Source: Dyella_A sp035685805 (GTDB lineage Bacteria; Pseudomonadota; Gammaproteobacteria; Xanthomonadales; Rhodanobacteraceae). From it: DNA of 64,000 nucleotides. The stretch is from NCBI RefSeq assembly GCF_035685805.1, contig NZ_DASSAB010000045.1, forward strand, positions 62,001 through 126,000. Direction: 5' to 3'. Made by a program: the position numbers and the translations under genes. Below the pieces are notes generated by a model. It was given only the letters and a program-made list of their open reading frames with translations. It was not told the DNA's origin and did no database searches. Below are positions 24,449-32,941 of the stretch, piece after piece (the stretch's first letter is position 1; each line of letters starts with the position of its first letter).

Positions 24449-25582
24449 TCAGCCGGGGCGCAGGCGCAGCCTCCAGTTGATGCCCACCGAACGCTGCTCG
24501 ACGGTACGCAGCTGCCACCGGTCGGTCATGGCGAGGAGGTTCGGCAACTGCAGCAGCGGTCTGGCCGTGTCGCCGAGCAGCACCGGCGCGACGTACAGCA
24601 GCAGCTCGTCGACCAGCCCCGCGGCCAGCAGCGCCCCGCCCAGCACCGGACCGGCCTCCACGTGCACCTCGTTGACCTGGCGCGCAGCCAGCAGGGCCAG
24701 CACGGCGGCGAGATCCAGCCGGCCGTCGCGGACCGGTACCGTGGCGCGTTCGACACCGGCGAAACGCTCGTCATCGACCATTGCACCCGCGCCGTGCAGC
24801 ACCAGCGTCGGCGCAGCGCCATCCAGCAGGTGGCTGCCGGCCGGCGTGCGCAGCGCGCGATCCAGCACCACACGCAGGGGTGCGTGCGGCGCCTGCCGGC
24901 CCTCGGACTCCTCGCCCTGAACCGTCCCGGCGCAACCCGAAGCAGACGCCAGCCGCACGGTGAGCCGCGGGTTGTCGGCCAGCGCGGTGCCGCTGCCGGT
25001 GAGGATCGCCGAGCTGCGCGCCCGCCAGCGCTGCACGTCGGCGCGGGCCGCCTCGCCGGTGATCCACTGCGATGCGCCGTTGGCCAGCGCAGTGCGTCCG
25101 TCCAGGCTCATCGCCAGCTTCAACCGCACGAACGGGCGACCGGTCTCGATGCGGCGAAAAAAGCCCACGTTGAGCTCGCGCGCCGGCTCGCGCATCAAGC
25201 CCGTCTCGATCGCGATGCCGGCGGCGCGCAGCCGCGCCAAACCTGCGCCTTCGGCCTGCGAGGTGTCCTCGGCCGCAATCACCACGCGCGCCACGCCCGC
25301 AGCGATCAGCGCATCCGCGCACGGCGGCGTGCGGCCTTGAAGGCCGCAGGGTTCCAGCGTGACGTACGCGGTGGCGTCGCGCGAGCGCCCGCCGGCGTCG
25401 CGCAGGGCAACAACCTCGGCGTGCGGCCCGCCGGCGCGCCAGTGCCAGCCCTCGCCCACCACGGCGTCACCGTGGGCGATGACGCAGCCCACGCGCGGGT
25501 TGGGTTGCGTCGTGAACAACCCGCGCTCGGCCAGCGCGAGCGCGCGGGCCATGTGGGCGTGGTCGATGGCGGAAAACGGCAT
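24449..25582 (-). CDS. ribD: Bifunctional diaminohydroxyphosphoribosylaminopyrimidine deaminase / 5-amino-6-uracil reductase
   Basis: A 377-residue bifunctional riboflavin enzyme. The N-terminal deaminase has QPNPRVGCVIAHGD, the zinc motif GPHAEVVAL and TLEPCGLQGRTPPCADALI. The C-terminal reductase (from about residue 150) begins RPFVRLKLAMSLDGRTAL and includes SQWITGEAARADVQRWRA and the VNEVHVEAGPVLGGALL NADPH region. Start ATG 25582 gives MPFSAIDHAHMARAL, the family start. It lies 49 bp after nrdR and upstream of the riboswitch, so unlike ribE it is not under that element unless read from another promoter. Confidence 0.95.
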   Translation of the reverse strand: MPFSAIDHAHMARALALAERGLFTTQPNPRVGCVIAHGDAVVGEGWHWRAGGPHAEVVALRDAGGRSRDATAYVTLEPCGLQGRTPPCADALIAAGVARVVIAAEDTSQAEGAGLARLRAAGIAIETGLMREPARELNVGFFRRIETGRPFVRLKLAMSLDGRTALANGASQWITGEAARADVQRWRARSSAILTGSGTALADNPRLTVRLASASGCAGTVQGEESEGRQAPHAPLRVVLDRALRTPAGSHLLDGAAPTLVLHGAGAMVDDERFAGVERATVPVRDGRLDLAAVLALLAARQVNEVHVEAGPVLGGALLAAGLVDELLLYVAPVLLGDTARPLLQLPNLLAMTDRWQLRTVEQRSVGINWRLRLRPG

Positions 25583-25631
25583 GACGGCTCGTTCGGCGGC
25601 GGATCCGGCCGGCAGCATACCGCCCGGGCGG

Positions 25632-26159
25632 CTACTTCTCGCCCTTGCGTGCCTTGCGCGACGGATCGCTGGCGAGCAACGACAGCTGCAGCTTTTCCAG
25701 CTCCGGCAGGTCGCGCTCGAGTTTCTCGATCTCCTCGCGGAACGCCTGCACGTCCTCGAATTTGCGATAAACCGAGGCGAAGCGCACGTAGGCGACCTGA
25801 TCGAGCTTGCCCAGCTCGCGCATCACCAGCTCGCCGATGTAGCGCGAACTGACCTCGCGTTCGCCGCTGCGGCGCAGGTCGTTGATGATCTCGCGCACCG
25901 AGGTGTCCACGTCCTGGCTGGCTACCGGCCGCTTCTGCAGCGCGCGCTCGAAGCTGGTGCGCAGCTTGCGCTCATCGAACGCCTCGCGCCGCTCGCCGCT
26001 CTTCACGATCGCCGGCAGCTTCAGCTCGGCGGTCTCGAAGGTGTTGAAGCGCTCGCCGCACTGCGGGCACTCGCGCCGGCGGCGCACGGTGGCACCGTCG
26101 TCGGCGAGGCGCGAATCGATCACGCGGGTGTCTTCGTGCTGGCAGAAGGGGCAATGCAT
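25632..26159 (-). CDS. nrdR: Transcriptional repressor NrdR
   Basis: A 175-residue regulator of ribonucleotide reductase genes. The zinc ribbon MHCPFCQHEDTRVIDSR ... CPQCGERFNTFE is complete, followed by an ATP-cone domain (VKSGERREAFDERKLRTSF, VASVYRKFEDV-like end FASVYRKFEDVQAF). The C-terminal about 20 residues are a charged tail (SDPSRKARKGEK). It is part of the conserved nrdR-ribD pair. Confidence 0.96.
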   Translation of the reverse strand: MHCPFCQHEDTRVIDSRLADDGATVRRRRECPQCGERFNTFETAELKLPAIVKSGERREAFDERKLRTSFERALQKRPVASQDVDTSVREIINDLRRSGEREVSSRYIGELVMRELGKLDQVAYVRFASVYRKFEDVQAFREEIEKLERDLPELEKLQLSLLASDPSRKARKGEK

Positions 26160-26172
26160 TACGGTCAGTCTG

Positions 26173-26664
26173 CTATTCGGAAGGTGGGCGGTGATGCCAG
26201 AGATACACAGCGAGCGGTATCAGCGGAATGCCGGTGCTGAAAAACATAAAGAGGACTTCAATCCAGCCAGCCGAGGCCAGCCCCGAGGACCAAGCAAGGC
26301 AAAAGGCGACCATTGATGCCACGCAACCGCACGCGAGAGCGAACCACCACCAAGGCCTCACTCCGGCTAGAGACCTACCTTTCAACCATGTGCGCGTCAG
26401 GCAAGACACCGCGAGCAATCCAGAGCCCCCAGCGCAGGCCAGAGTCAGGCGTGGGGTGACAAATCCTAGAAGCCGGATATCACTCTCTGAGTAAATGTAT
26501 TGCTCCAAAGCGCCTTGCAACATTGCAGCCAGGGGGAATACGCCGAAGACGATGATTCCTAAACTTGTCCAGAGAAGCCCCAGTAAAAACGAAGGGGCCG
26601 CAAACAGCAGCCCATACGCCATCATCCATGGACGTCGCCGTGCTACTGGCCATTGCGCCTTCAC
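26173..26664 (-). CDS. Small membrane protein of unknown function, translationally coupled to glyA
   Basis: A 163-residue hydrophobic protein with about four to five membrane helices: FAAPSFLLGLLWTSLGIIVF, TLACAGGSGLLAV, WFALACGCVASMVAFCLAW and VLFMFFSTGIPLIPLAVYLW. I do not recognise a family. The proposed GTG at 26664 overlaps the glyA stop as GTGA, a typical coupling; an earlier GTG at 26688 and ATGs at 26625/26622 are alternatives. Its base composition is visibly lower in GC than its neighbours, with AAAAACATAAAG-type runs, which suggests recent acquisition. It splits the usually adjacent glyA and nrdR. No function is proposed. Confidence 0.65.
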   Translation of the reverse strand: MKAQWPVARRRPWMMAYGLLFAAPSFLLGLLWTSLGIIVFGVFPLAAMLQGALEQYIYSESDIRLLGFVTPRLTLACAGGSGLLAVSCLTRTWLKGRSLAGVRPWWWFALACGCVASMVAFCLAWSSGLASAGWIEVLFMFFSTGIPLIPLAVYLWHHRPPSE

Positions 26665-27929
26665 CCGTAAACCGGAAACTTCCTGCACTGCGCGGTAACC
26701 TTCTCCCTTACCGAGCTAATCACCGCCTCGTCCTCCGGCGCATCCAGCACGTCGCAGATCCACTGGGTCAGCTCGACGCAATCGGCCTCCTGATAGCCGC
26801 GCGTGGTGACTGCCGGCGTACCGATGCGCAGGCCGGAGGTGACGAAGGGCTTGCGCGGGTCGTTCGGCACGGCGTTCTTGTTGACCGTGATGTGCGCCTT
26901 GCCGAGGGCCTCCTCGGCGGCCTTGCCGGTGACGTCCTTGCCGATCATGTCGACCAGCATCAGATGGTTCTCGGTGCCGCCGGAGACGATCTTGTAGCCG
27001 CGCTCGATGAAGGTCTTTGCCATCGCCTGGGCGTTCTTCACCACCTGCGCCTGATAGCTCTTGAACCCGGGCTCCAGCGCTTCCTTGAAGGCCACTGCCT
27101 TGGCCGCGATCACATGCATCAGCGGGCCACCCTGGATGCCCGGGAACACGATCGACTGCAGCTTCTTGGCGATCTCCTCGGCCGCCTCGCCCATGCCCTG
27201 GTTGCTGGCAACGATGATGCCGCCGCGCGGACCGCGCAGGGTCTTGTGGGTGGTGGAGGTGACCACGTGCGCGTGCGGCAGCGGGCTGGGGTAGACGCCC
27301 GCGGCGACCAGGCCGGCGATGTGCGCCATGTCCACGAACAGGTAGGCGCCCACCTTGTCGGCGATGGCGCGGAAGCGGGCCCAGTCCAGCACCTGCGAGT
27401 AGGCGCTGAAGCCGGCCACTACCATCTTCGGCTTGTGCTCCAGCGCGAGGCGTTCGACCTCATCCATGTCGACGATGCCGTTGGCGTCCACGCCGTACTG
27501 CACGGCGTCGAGCACCTTGCCCGAGAGATTGACCTTGGCGCCGTGGGTGAGGTGACCGCCGTGGGCCAGGCTCATGCCGAGGATCTTGTCGCCCGGCTGC
27601 AGCAGGGCGAAGTACACCGCCTGGTTGGCCTGCGAGCCCGAGTGCGGCTGCACGTTGGCGTAGTCGGCGCCGAACAGCTGCTTGACCCGGTCGATCGCCA
27701 GCTTCTCGGCCACGTCGACGTACTCGCAGCCACCGTAGTAGCGCTTGCCCGGGTAACCCTCGGCGTACTTGTTGGTGAGCTTGGAGCCCTGGGCCTCCAT
27801 CACGCGGGGGCTGGCGTAGTTCTCCGAGGCGATCAGCTCGACGTGGTCTTCCTGGCGCTGGCCCTCGTCGGCAATTGCCTTGGCCAGTTCGTCGTCATAA
27901 CCGGCGATCGTGCAGTCCTTCGGAAACAT
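26661..27929 (-). CDS. glyA: Serine hydroxymethyltransferase
   Basis: A 422-residue PLP enzyme interconverting serine and glycine and loading one-carbon units on tetrahydrofolate. Marks: HVELIASENYASPRVMEAQG, YAEGYPGKRYYGGCEYVD, and the PLP lysine in VTSTTHKTLRGPRGG. The ATG at 27929 has GAGG upstream and gives the normal family start MFPKDCTIAGYDDEL; the much longer open frame upstream is not coding. It is the likely first gene of the minus-strand run through nrdR and the rib genes. Confidence 0.97.
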   Translation of the reverse strand: MFPKDCTIAGYDDELAKAIADEGQRQEDHVELIASENYASPRVMEAQGSKLTNKYAEGYPGKRYYGGCEYVDVAEKLAIDRVKQLFGADYANVQPHSGSQANQAVYFALLQPGDKILGMSLAHGGHLTHGAKVNLSGKVLDAVQYGVDANGIVDMDEVERLALEHKPKMVVAGFSAYSQVLDWARFRAIADKVGAYLFVDMAHIAGLVAAGVYPSPLPHAHVVTSTTHKTLRGPRGGIIVASNQGMGEAAEEIAKKLQSIVFPGIQGGPLMHVIAAKAVAFKEALEPGFKSYQAQVVKNAQAMAKTFIERGYKIVSGGTENHLMLVDMIGKDVTGKAAEEALGKAHITVNKNAVPNDPRKPFVTSGLRIGTPAVTTRGYQEADCVELTQWICDVLDAPEDEAVISSVREKVTAQCRKFPVYG

Positions 27930-28060
27930 TCGTGGCCTCAGTGGGTGGCGCGGATAAGGGCGGGAATTGTAGACCCCGCGGGGGTTTGCGGCCACCGGCA
28001 CGCCGTGTCGCAGCATGCGTGGAGCCGGCACCGGGCGGCGCCTGCCACGGCTGCGGAGGC

Positions 28061-28951
28061 TCAGTGACGGCGGGACGGCCCCGGCGGCCCGGGCCGCCGG
28101 CGCGCCTCCCGGTGCACCGCCGAGACCATCACGTAGCTGATCACCATCAGCAGCAGCCACGCGCCCAGCTTGCCCGGCGGCACCATGTGCCAGCCCGCCC
28201 GCTGGGCGGGGTAGAGCCATGCATGGCTGAACGTGCCGACGTTCTCGGCCAGCCAGATGAACGCTGCCACCAGCACGAATCCCAGCAGCAGCGGCATGCG
28301 CCGGTGCACGCGTCGGATCCGGTAGTGCACCCAGGTGCGCCCGAACAGCAGCGCCAGCGCGATGAACAGGGCCACGCGCACGTCCGGCAGAAAATGGTGG
28401 CTGAAGAAATTGACGTAGATCGCCACCGCCAGCGCCACCGTGGCGGCAAATGGCGGGTGATGGCTGAAGCGGAAGTCGAACAGGCGCCAGGCCCGCGCGA
28501 TATAGCTGCCCACGGCCGCGTACATGAAGCCGGTAAACAGCGGCACGCCCCCCAGGTGCAGCACCGATGCACCCGGGTAGACCCACGACCCCGCCGCTGT
28601 CTTGAACAGCTCCATCGCCGTGCCGACCACGTGGAACAGTGCAATTACCCTGGCCTCCTCCCGCGTCTCCAGGCCGGTCGCCAGCAGTACCCCCTGGATT
28701 GCCAGCGCCGAGAGCGTCAGGAAGTCGTAGCGCGCCAGCGCCGCATGTGCCGGATACCAGCGCCAGCTGGCCAGCAGCAGCGCCACCATCAGGCCACCGA
28801 ACAGGCAGGCCGAGGCCTGCTTGAGGCCGAACGCGAGAAACTCGTGGGGGAACACGCCCCAGCGCCCCCGGCCGGCTGCGCGGCGGGCGAGCAGGCGGTC
28901 GAACCGAATCAGCCGCCGGCGCCAGCTTGCCCTGCGAGCCAGTGCCTCCAT
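28061..28951 (-). CDS. DUF817 family integral membrane protein
   Basis: A 296-residue membrane protein with about eight helices. The DUF817 pattern is clear: HEFLAFGLKQASACLFGGLM, GLETREEARVIALFHVVGT, MELFKTAAGSWVYPGASVL, GFMYAAVGSYIARAWRLFDF and AIYVNFFSHHFLPDVR. Several conserved acidic and His residues lie inside the hydrophobic core. The family has no established function. The start is uncertain between ATG 28951 and GTG 28966; GGGGGGAG lies between them. It is divergent from ettA and 131 bp downstream of the glyA start. Confidence 0.88.
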   Translation of the reverse strand: MEALARRASWRRRLIRFDRLLARRAAGRGRWGVFPHEFLAFGLKQASACLFGGLMVALLLASWRWYPAHAALARYDFLTLSALAIQGVLLATGLETREEARVIALFHVVGTAMELFKTAAGSWVYPGASVLHLGGVPLFTGFMYAAVGSYIARAWRLFDFRFSHHPPFAATVALAVAIYVNFFSHHFLPDVRVALFIALALLFGRTWVHYRIRRVHRRMPLLLGFVLVAAFIWLAENVGTFSHAWLYPAQRAGWHMVPPGKLGAWLLLMVISYVMVSAVHREARRRPGPPGPSRRH

Positions 28952-29035
28952 GTCTCCCCCCTGCACCGTGGCCAGTTGAAAACACCAATGTGCAACAGGG
29001 CCGGGCGCCGGGGGTGCCCGGCCGGGGCCATCGCG

Positions 29036-29064
29036 TGGCAGCGAAGGGGCCGATCGGCGATAAT
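29036..29064 (+). promoter_or_regulatory. Candidate promoter of ettA
   Basis: GATAAT at 29059-29064 matches the -10 consensus at five of six. A weak -35 (TGGCAG) stands 17 bases upstream. It would give a leader of about 70 nt. A GC hairpin GGCCGGGC/GCCCGGCC lies just before it at 28999-29023. Confidence 0.35.
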
Positions 29065-29142
29065 CGCAGGCCTTTTCCCCATTCTTCCCACCTTGCCGGG
29101 TCGCGCGCAGACGCGGCTTGCGGACCGTCTTTCGGAGCCAGC

Positions 29143-30801
29143 ATGCAATTCATCTACACCATGAACGGGGTCAGCAAGATCGTTCCCCCGAAGCGCCAGA
29201 TCATCAAGGACATCTCGCTGAGCTTCTTCCCCGGCGCCAAGATCGGCCTGCTGGGCGTGAACGGCGCCGGCAAGTCCACCGTCCTGCGGATCATGGCCGG
29301 CGTGGACAAGGACTATCAGGGCGAAGCCCGCGCCCAGCCGGGCACCAAGATCGGCTACCTGGCGCAGGAGCCGGACCTGGATCCCGAGAAGACCGTGCGT
29401 GAAGTGGTCGAGGAAGGCGTGTCCGAGATTCTGGACGCGCAGAAGCGGCTGGAAGAGGTCTACGCCGCCTACGCCGAAGAGGGCGCCGACTTCGACAAGC
29501 TGGCCAAGGAACAGGAGCAGCTGGAAAACCTGCTCGCCGCCAACGACGCCCATGCGCTCGAGCGCCAGCTCGAAGTGGCGGCCGACGCGCTGCGCCTGCC
29601 GCCGTGGGACGCCGTGGTCGGCCCGCTGTCCGGCGGCGAGAAGCGCCGCGTGGCGCTGTGCCGCCTGCTGCTGTCCAAGCCGGACATGCTGCTGCTGGAC
29701 GAGCCCACCAACCATCTGGACGCCGAGTCGGTGGACTGGCTGGAGCAGTTCCTGCAGAACTACCCCGGCACCGTGGTGGCGGTCACCCATGACCGCTACT
29801 TCCTGGACAACGCTGCCGAGTGGATCCTCGAGCTCGACCGCGGCCGCGGCATCCCGTGGAAGGGCAACTACACCGAGTGGCTGGAGCAGAAGGACGCGCG
29901 CCTGAAGCAGGAAGCCAACCAGGAAAAGTCGCGCCAGAAGGCGATCGAGAAAGAGCTGGAGTGGGTGCGTTCGGCGGCCAAGGGTCGCCAGTCCAAGGGC
30001 AAGGCCCGCCTGGCCCGCTTCGAGGAGCTGAACTCGGTCGAGTACCAGCGCCGCAACGAGACGAATGAAATTTTCATTCCGCCGGGCGAGCGCCTGGGCC
30101 AGGAAGTGATCGAGTTCAAGAACGTCACCAAGTCGTTCGGCGACCGCGTGCTGATCGAGGATCTCTCGTTCAAGGTGCCGCCGGGCGCGATCATCGGCGT
30201 GATCGGTCCCAACGGCGCCGGCAAGTCCACGCTGATGAAGATGATCATGGGCAAGGAGACGCCGGACTCGGGCGAGGTCAAGCTCGGCCACACCACCAAG
30301 CTGGCCTACGTCGACCAGTCGCGCGACGCGCTCGATCCGAAGAACAACGTGTGGCAGGAGGTCTCCGGCGGTTCGGACATCCTCACCATCGGCAACTTCG
30401 AGATCCAGTCGCGCGCGTACATCGGCCGCTTCAACTTCAAGGGAGTGGACCAGCAGAAGATCGTCGGCAGCCTCTCCGGCGGTGAGCGCGGCCGCCTGCA
30501 CATGGCCAAGACCCTGCTGCAGGGCGGTAACGTGCTGCTGCTCGATGAGCCGTCCAACGACCTCGACGTGGAAACCCTGCGCGCGCTCGAAGACGCCTTG
30601 CTGGAGTTCCCCGGCAGCGCGATCGTTATCTCGCATGACCGCTGGTTCCTCGACCGCATCGCCACGCACATCATCGCGTTCGAAGGCGACTCGCACGTGG
30701 AGTTCTTCCCCGGCAACTACAACGAGTACGAGGCCGACAAGAAGCGCCGCCTTGGCGACGACTCCGGCCCGCACCGGGTGAAGTACAAGAAGCTGGTCTG
30801 A
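29143..30801 (+). CDS. ettA: Energy-dependent translational throttle protein EttA (ABC-F)
   Basis: A 552-residue soluble ABC-F ATPase that binds the ribosomal E site. It has two nucleotide-binding domains: Walker A GVNGAGKST at residues 38-46 and GPNGAGKST near 356, signatures LSGGEKRRVALCR and LSGGERGRLHMAK, and Walker B LLLDEPTNHLD and LLLDEPSNDLD. Between them is the charged linker (about residues 240-320) with KSRQKAIEKELEWVRS. The N-terminus MQFIYTMNGVSKIVPPKR is typical of EttA. A large upstream in-frame extension is not coding. It is followed by a cupin gene three bases after its stop. Confidence 0.96.
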   Translation: MQFIYTMNGVSKIVPPKRQIIKDISLSFFPGAKIGLLGVNGAGKSTVLRIMAGVDKDYQGEARAQPGTKIGYLAQEPDLDPEKTVREVVEEGVSEILDAQKRLEEVYAAYAEEGADFDKLAKEQEQLENLLAANDAHALERQLEVAADALRLPPWDAVVGPLSGGEKRRVALCRLLLSKPDMLLLDEPTNHLDAESVDWLEQFLQNYPGTVVAVTHDRYFLDNAAEWILELDRGRGIPWKGNYTEWLEQKDARLKQEANQEKSRQKAIEKELEWVRSAAKGRQSKGKARLARFEELNSVEYQRRNETNEIFIPPGERLGQEVIEFKNVTKSFGDRVLIEDLSFKVPPGAIIGVIGPNGAGKSTLMKMIMGKETPDSGEVKLGHTTKLAYVDQSRDALDPKNNVWQEVSGGSDILTIGNFEIQSRAYIGRFNFKGVDQQKIVGSLSGGERGRLHMAKTLLQGGNVLLLDEPSNDLDVETLRALEDALLEFPGSAIVISHDRWFLDRIATHIIAFEGDSHVEFFPGNYNEYEADKKRRLGDDSGPHRVKYKKLV

Positions 30802-30804
30802 CGC

Positions 30805-31281
30805 ATGAGCGACGCCGGGCACCCTGTCGCAATCGATGCCGGTGACGCCCCCGTGCGCACCGGCTCGGGTTATCCCGCGCCCTTCGCCGCGCAGATGGGC
30901 GAGCGCCTGAAACGCAGGCTGGGCGACGTGTTCGGCTTGACCGGTTTTGGCGTCAACCTGGCCCGACTGGGGCCAGGAGCGCGCTCGGCGCTGCGCCACG
31001 CGCACAGCCACGAGGACGAGTTCGTCTACATCCTCCAGGGCGCGCCGGTGCTTGTCACCGATGCGGGGGAGACACCGCTGCGCCCCGGCATGTGTGCCGG
31101 CTTCAAGGCCGGCACCGGCGACGGTCATGCACTGCTCAACCGCAGCAGCGAGGACGTCGTGTACCTGGAAATCGGCGAACGGCGCGACGAGGACACGGTC
31201 GACTACCCAGACGTCGACCTGAAAGGCCTCAGCCTCGACGGCCACTGGACCTACCTGCACAAGGACGGCACGCCGTACTGA
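30805..31281 (+). CDS. Cupin domain protein
   Basis: A 158-residue protein with one cupin barrel. The first cupin motif is HAHSHEDEFVYILQG, with the His pair and Glu that bind metal; the second is PGMCAGFKAG...HALLNRSSEDVVYLEIG. The C-terminal DYPDVDLKGLSLDGHWTYLH is common in a family of sugar-binding-like cupins. It starts three bases after the ettA stop, so it is probably in one transcript with ettA, and ends 30 bp before pyrF. Substrate unknown. Confidence 0.88.
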   Translation: MSDAGHPVAIDAGDAPVRTGSGYPAPFAAQMGERLKRRLGDVFGLTGFGVNLARLGPGARSALRHAHSHEDEFVYILQGAPVLVTDAGETPLRPGMCAGFKAGTGDGHALLNRSSEDVVYLEIGERRDEDTVDYPDVDLKGLSLDGHWTYLHKDGTPY

Positions 31282-31310
31282 CGGCGGCGCCTGTCACCAA
31301 GGAACCCGCG

Positions 31311-32129
31311 ATGCACTTCATGCAGACCCTCGCCGACGCCTGGCAGCGCAACGACTCGCTGGTCTGCGTCGGCCTCGACCCCGAGCTGGGCAAGCTGCCG
31401 GCACACATGAAGGAGCAGCCCGACGCGGTGTTCGCGTTCTGCGCGGCGATCGTCGACGCCACCGCGGACCTCGCCTGCGCATTCAAGCCGCAGATCGCGC
31501 ACTTTGCGGCGCTGCGTGCCGAGGAGACACTGGAGCGGCTGATCGCCCACATCCACGACAAGCATCCCGGCGTGCCGGTGATCCTTGACGCCAAGCGCGG
31601 CGACATCGGCTCCACCGCGCAGCATTACGTCAGCGAGGCGTTCGGCCGCTTCGGCGCCGACGCGGTGACGCTCAATCCGTACATGGGTCGCGACTCGATC
31701 GCGCCATTCCTGGAGCGCACCGACAAGGGCGTGATCCTGCTCTGCCGCACGTCCAACCCGGGCGGCGCGGATTTCCAGGCGCTCGACTGCGGCGGCGCGC
31801 CGCTCTACCTGCGGGTGGCCGAGACGGTCGCGCGCGACTGGAACGCTCATGGCAACTGCGCCCTCGTGTGTGGCGCCACCTGGCCGGAGGAACTGGGCCA
31901 GGTCCGCGCCCGCGTCGGCGACATGCCGCTGCTGGTGCCCGGCATCGGCGCCCAAGGCGGCGACGTGGCGGCCGTGCTCCGTCATGGCCTCACCGCCGAC
32001 CGCACCGGCCTGATGATCAATTCCTCGCGCGGCATCCTCTACGCCGGCCAGGGCGAGGATTTCGCCGAGGCCGCGCGCGCCGCCGCCCGGCAGCTGCGTG
32101 ACACCATCAACCAGCTGCGCAGCGAGTAG
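31311..32129 (+). CDS. pyrF: Orotidine 5'-phosphate decarboxylase (subfamily 2)
   Basis: A 272-residue enzyme making UMP. The catalytic DAKRGDIGST with its Lys-Asp pair, VCVGLDPELGKLP at the N-terminus, and PLLVPGIGAQGGD identify the longer subfamily 2 typical of actinobacteria and several proteobacteria, rather than the roughly 230-residue E. coli type. AAGGA is eight bases before the ATG. Same strand and close to the cupin gene. Confidence 0.95.
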   Translation: MHFMQTLADAWQRNDSLVCVGLDPELGKLPAHMKEQPDAVFAFCAAIVDATADLACAFKPQIAHFAALRAEETLERLIAHIHDKHPGVPVILDAKRGDIGSTAQHYVSEAFGRFGADAVTLNPYMGRDSIAPFLERTDKGVILLCRTSNPGGADFQALDCGGAPLYLRVAETVARDWNAHGNCALVCGATWPEELGQVRARVGDMPLLVPGIGAQGGDVAAVLRHGLTADRTGLMINSSRGILYAGQGEDFAEAARAAARQLRDTINQLRSE

Positions 32130-32291
32130 GACGTCGTCCACGTAGAGGGGTGCATTCGTCCAGCACCCTGCACCATGCGCCTGCGCCGGGGACGGCCATA
32201 TGACTTTGTCCGGCAGCGGGACGCAGGACAATGGCACGAGCTGCTGGCTTGGCGCCGCAAGCGTCCAGGACAGGACGCGTCAGCCAACGAC

Positions 32292-32936
32292 CTAGCGTGG
32301 ATAGATCCAGTAGACGTACATGCCGTTGGCAACATCCTCGGCGCGCTTGCCGAGGTGCCCGTCCACGACGGTGCCGAAGGTGGAACGCAACGTGCCGCCC
32401 TGCATGCGATCCACGCGTACCTGCACCCCCTTCGGGATCACGAACAGTGCCTCTACCACGAAGAGGTCGGCCCGCTCGAGCACCAGCGTCGCAGCCTGCC
32501 CTTCCGCTTCGCCGGAAGACAGATGCAGCGTGCAAGGCCGCGGCGGAAACTCGCCCCGATTGTCCAGTCCCCACCCCTCCGAGCCACTGAGAAGCGACTT
32601 CAATTCGGGAGCGGTCCAGTCGACGATCTTGCCGGCGGCAGCCGGCGGCGGCTTGTAGCGATCCTTCATATGACACGTGACCTTTTCAACGCCGTCCGAC
32701 TCCATCTGCGGGAGACTGACCCGACCACCGCGCGGACGCTCCGCGCTTCGTATTCGCCGGGCTGCCAGCTTCCTGCCGGCCGGCCTTCGCACGACCTTAC
32801 TCGGGAGCGGACCATTCAGCACATCCTTCGCACTGTTGATATCGGCGGGCGACACAGGGACTTTATCGTCTGCGCAACCACTACCAGCCGTTCGCAGGCT
32901 GGCCCCGCCCCTCGTGCCGACGCGGGGCGGACGCAT
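32292..32936 (-). CDS. Hypothetical protein, possibly exported
   Basis: A 214-residue reading from the ATG at 32936, six bases after the flavodoxin-gene stop. The C-terminal about 130 residues look like a real folded protein (WTAPELKSLLSGSEGWGLD, ATLVLERADLFVVEALFVIP, VRVDRMQGGTLRSTFG, ending NGMYVYWIYPR). The N-terminal 20 residues (ending TAGSGC near residue 21) resemble a lipobox but lack a hydrophobic core, so either the start is elsewhere or the signal has been lost. No ribosome-binding site is convincing. Family not recognised. Moderate confidence that it is a gene, low for the start. Confidence 0.5.
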   Translation of the reverse strand: MRPPRVGTRGGASLRTAGSGCADDKVPVSPADINSAKDVLNGPLPSKVVRRPAGRKLAARRIRSAERPRGGRVSLPQMESDGVEKVTCHMKDRYKPPPAAAGKIVDWTAPELKSLLSGSEGWGLDNRGEFPPRPCTLHLSSGEAEGQAATLVLERADLFVVEALFVIPKGVQVRVDRMQGGTLRSTFGTVVDGHLGKRAEDVANGMYVYWIYPR

Positions 32937-32941
32937 GCAAC

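Noticed and set aside
26661..29153. An 830-codon frame starting far upstream of glyA
   Set aside because: The first half is the shadow of the DUF817 gene in another frame; the glyA start at 27929 has a good ribosome-binding site and matches the family.
32130..32291. Possible small gene or terminator between convergent pyrF and the hypothetical gene
   Set aside because: No stem with a T tract and no plausible short frame with a ribosome-binding site was seen.
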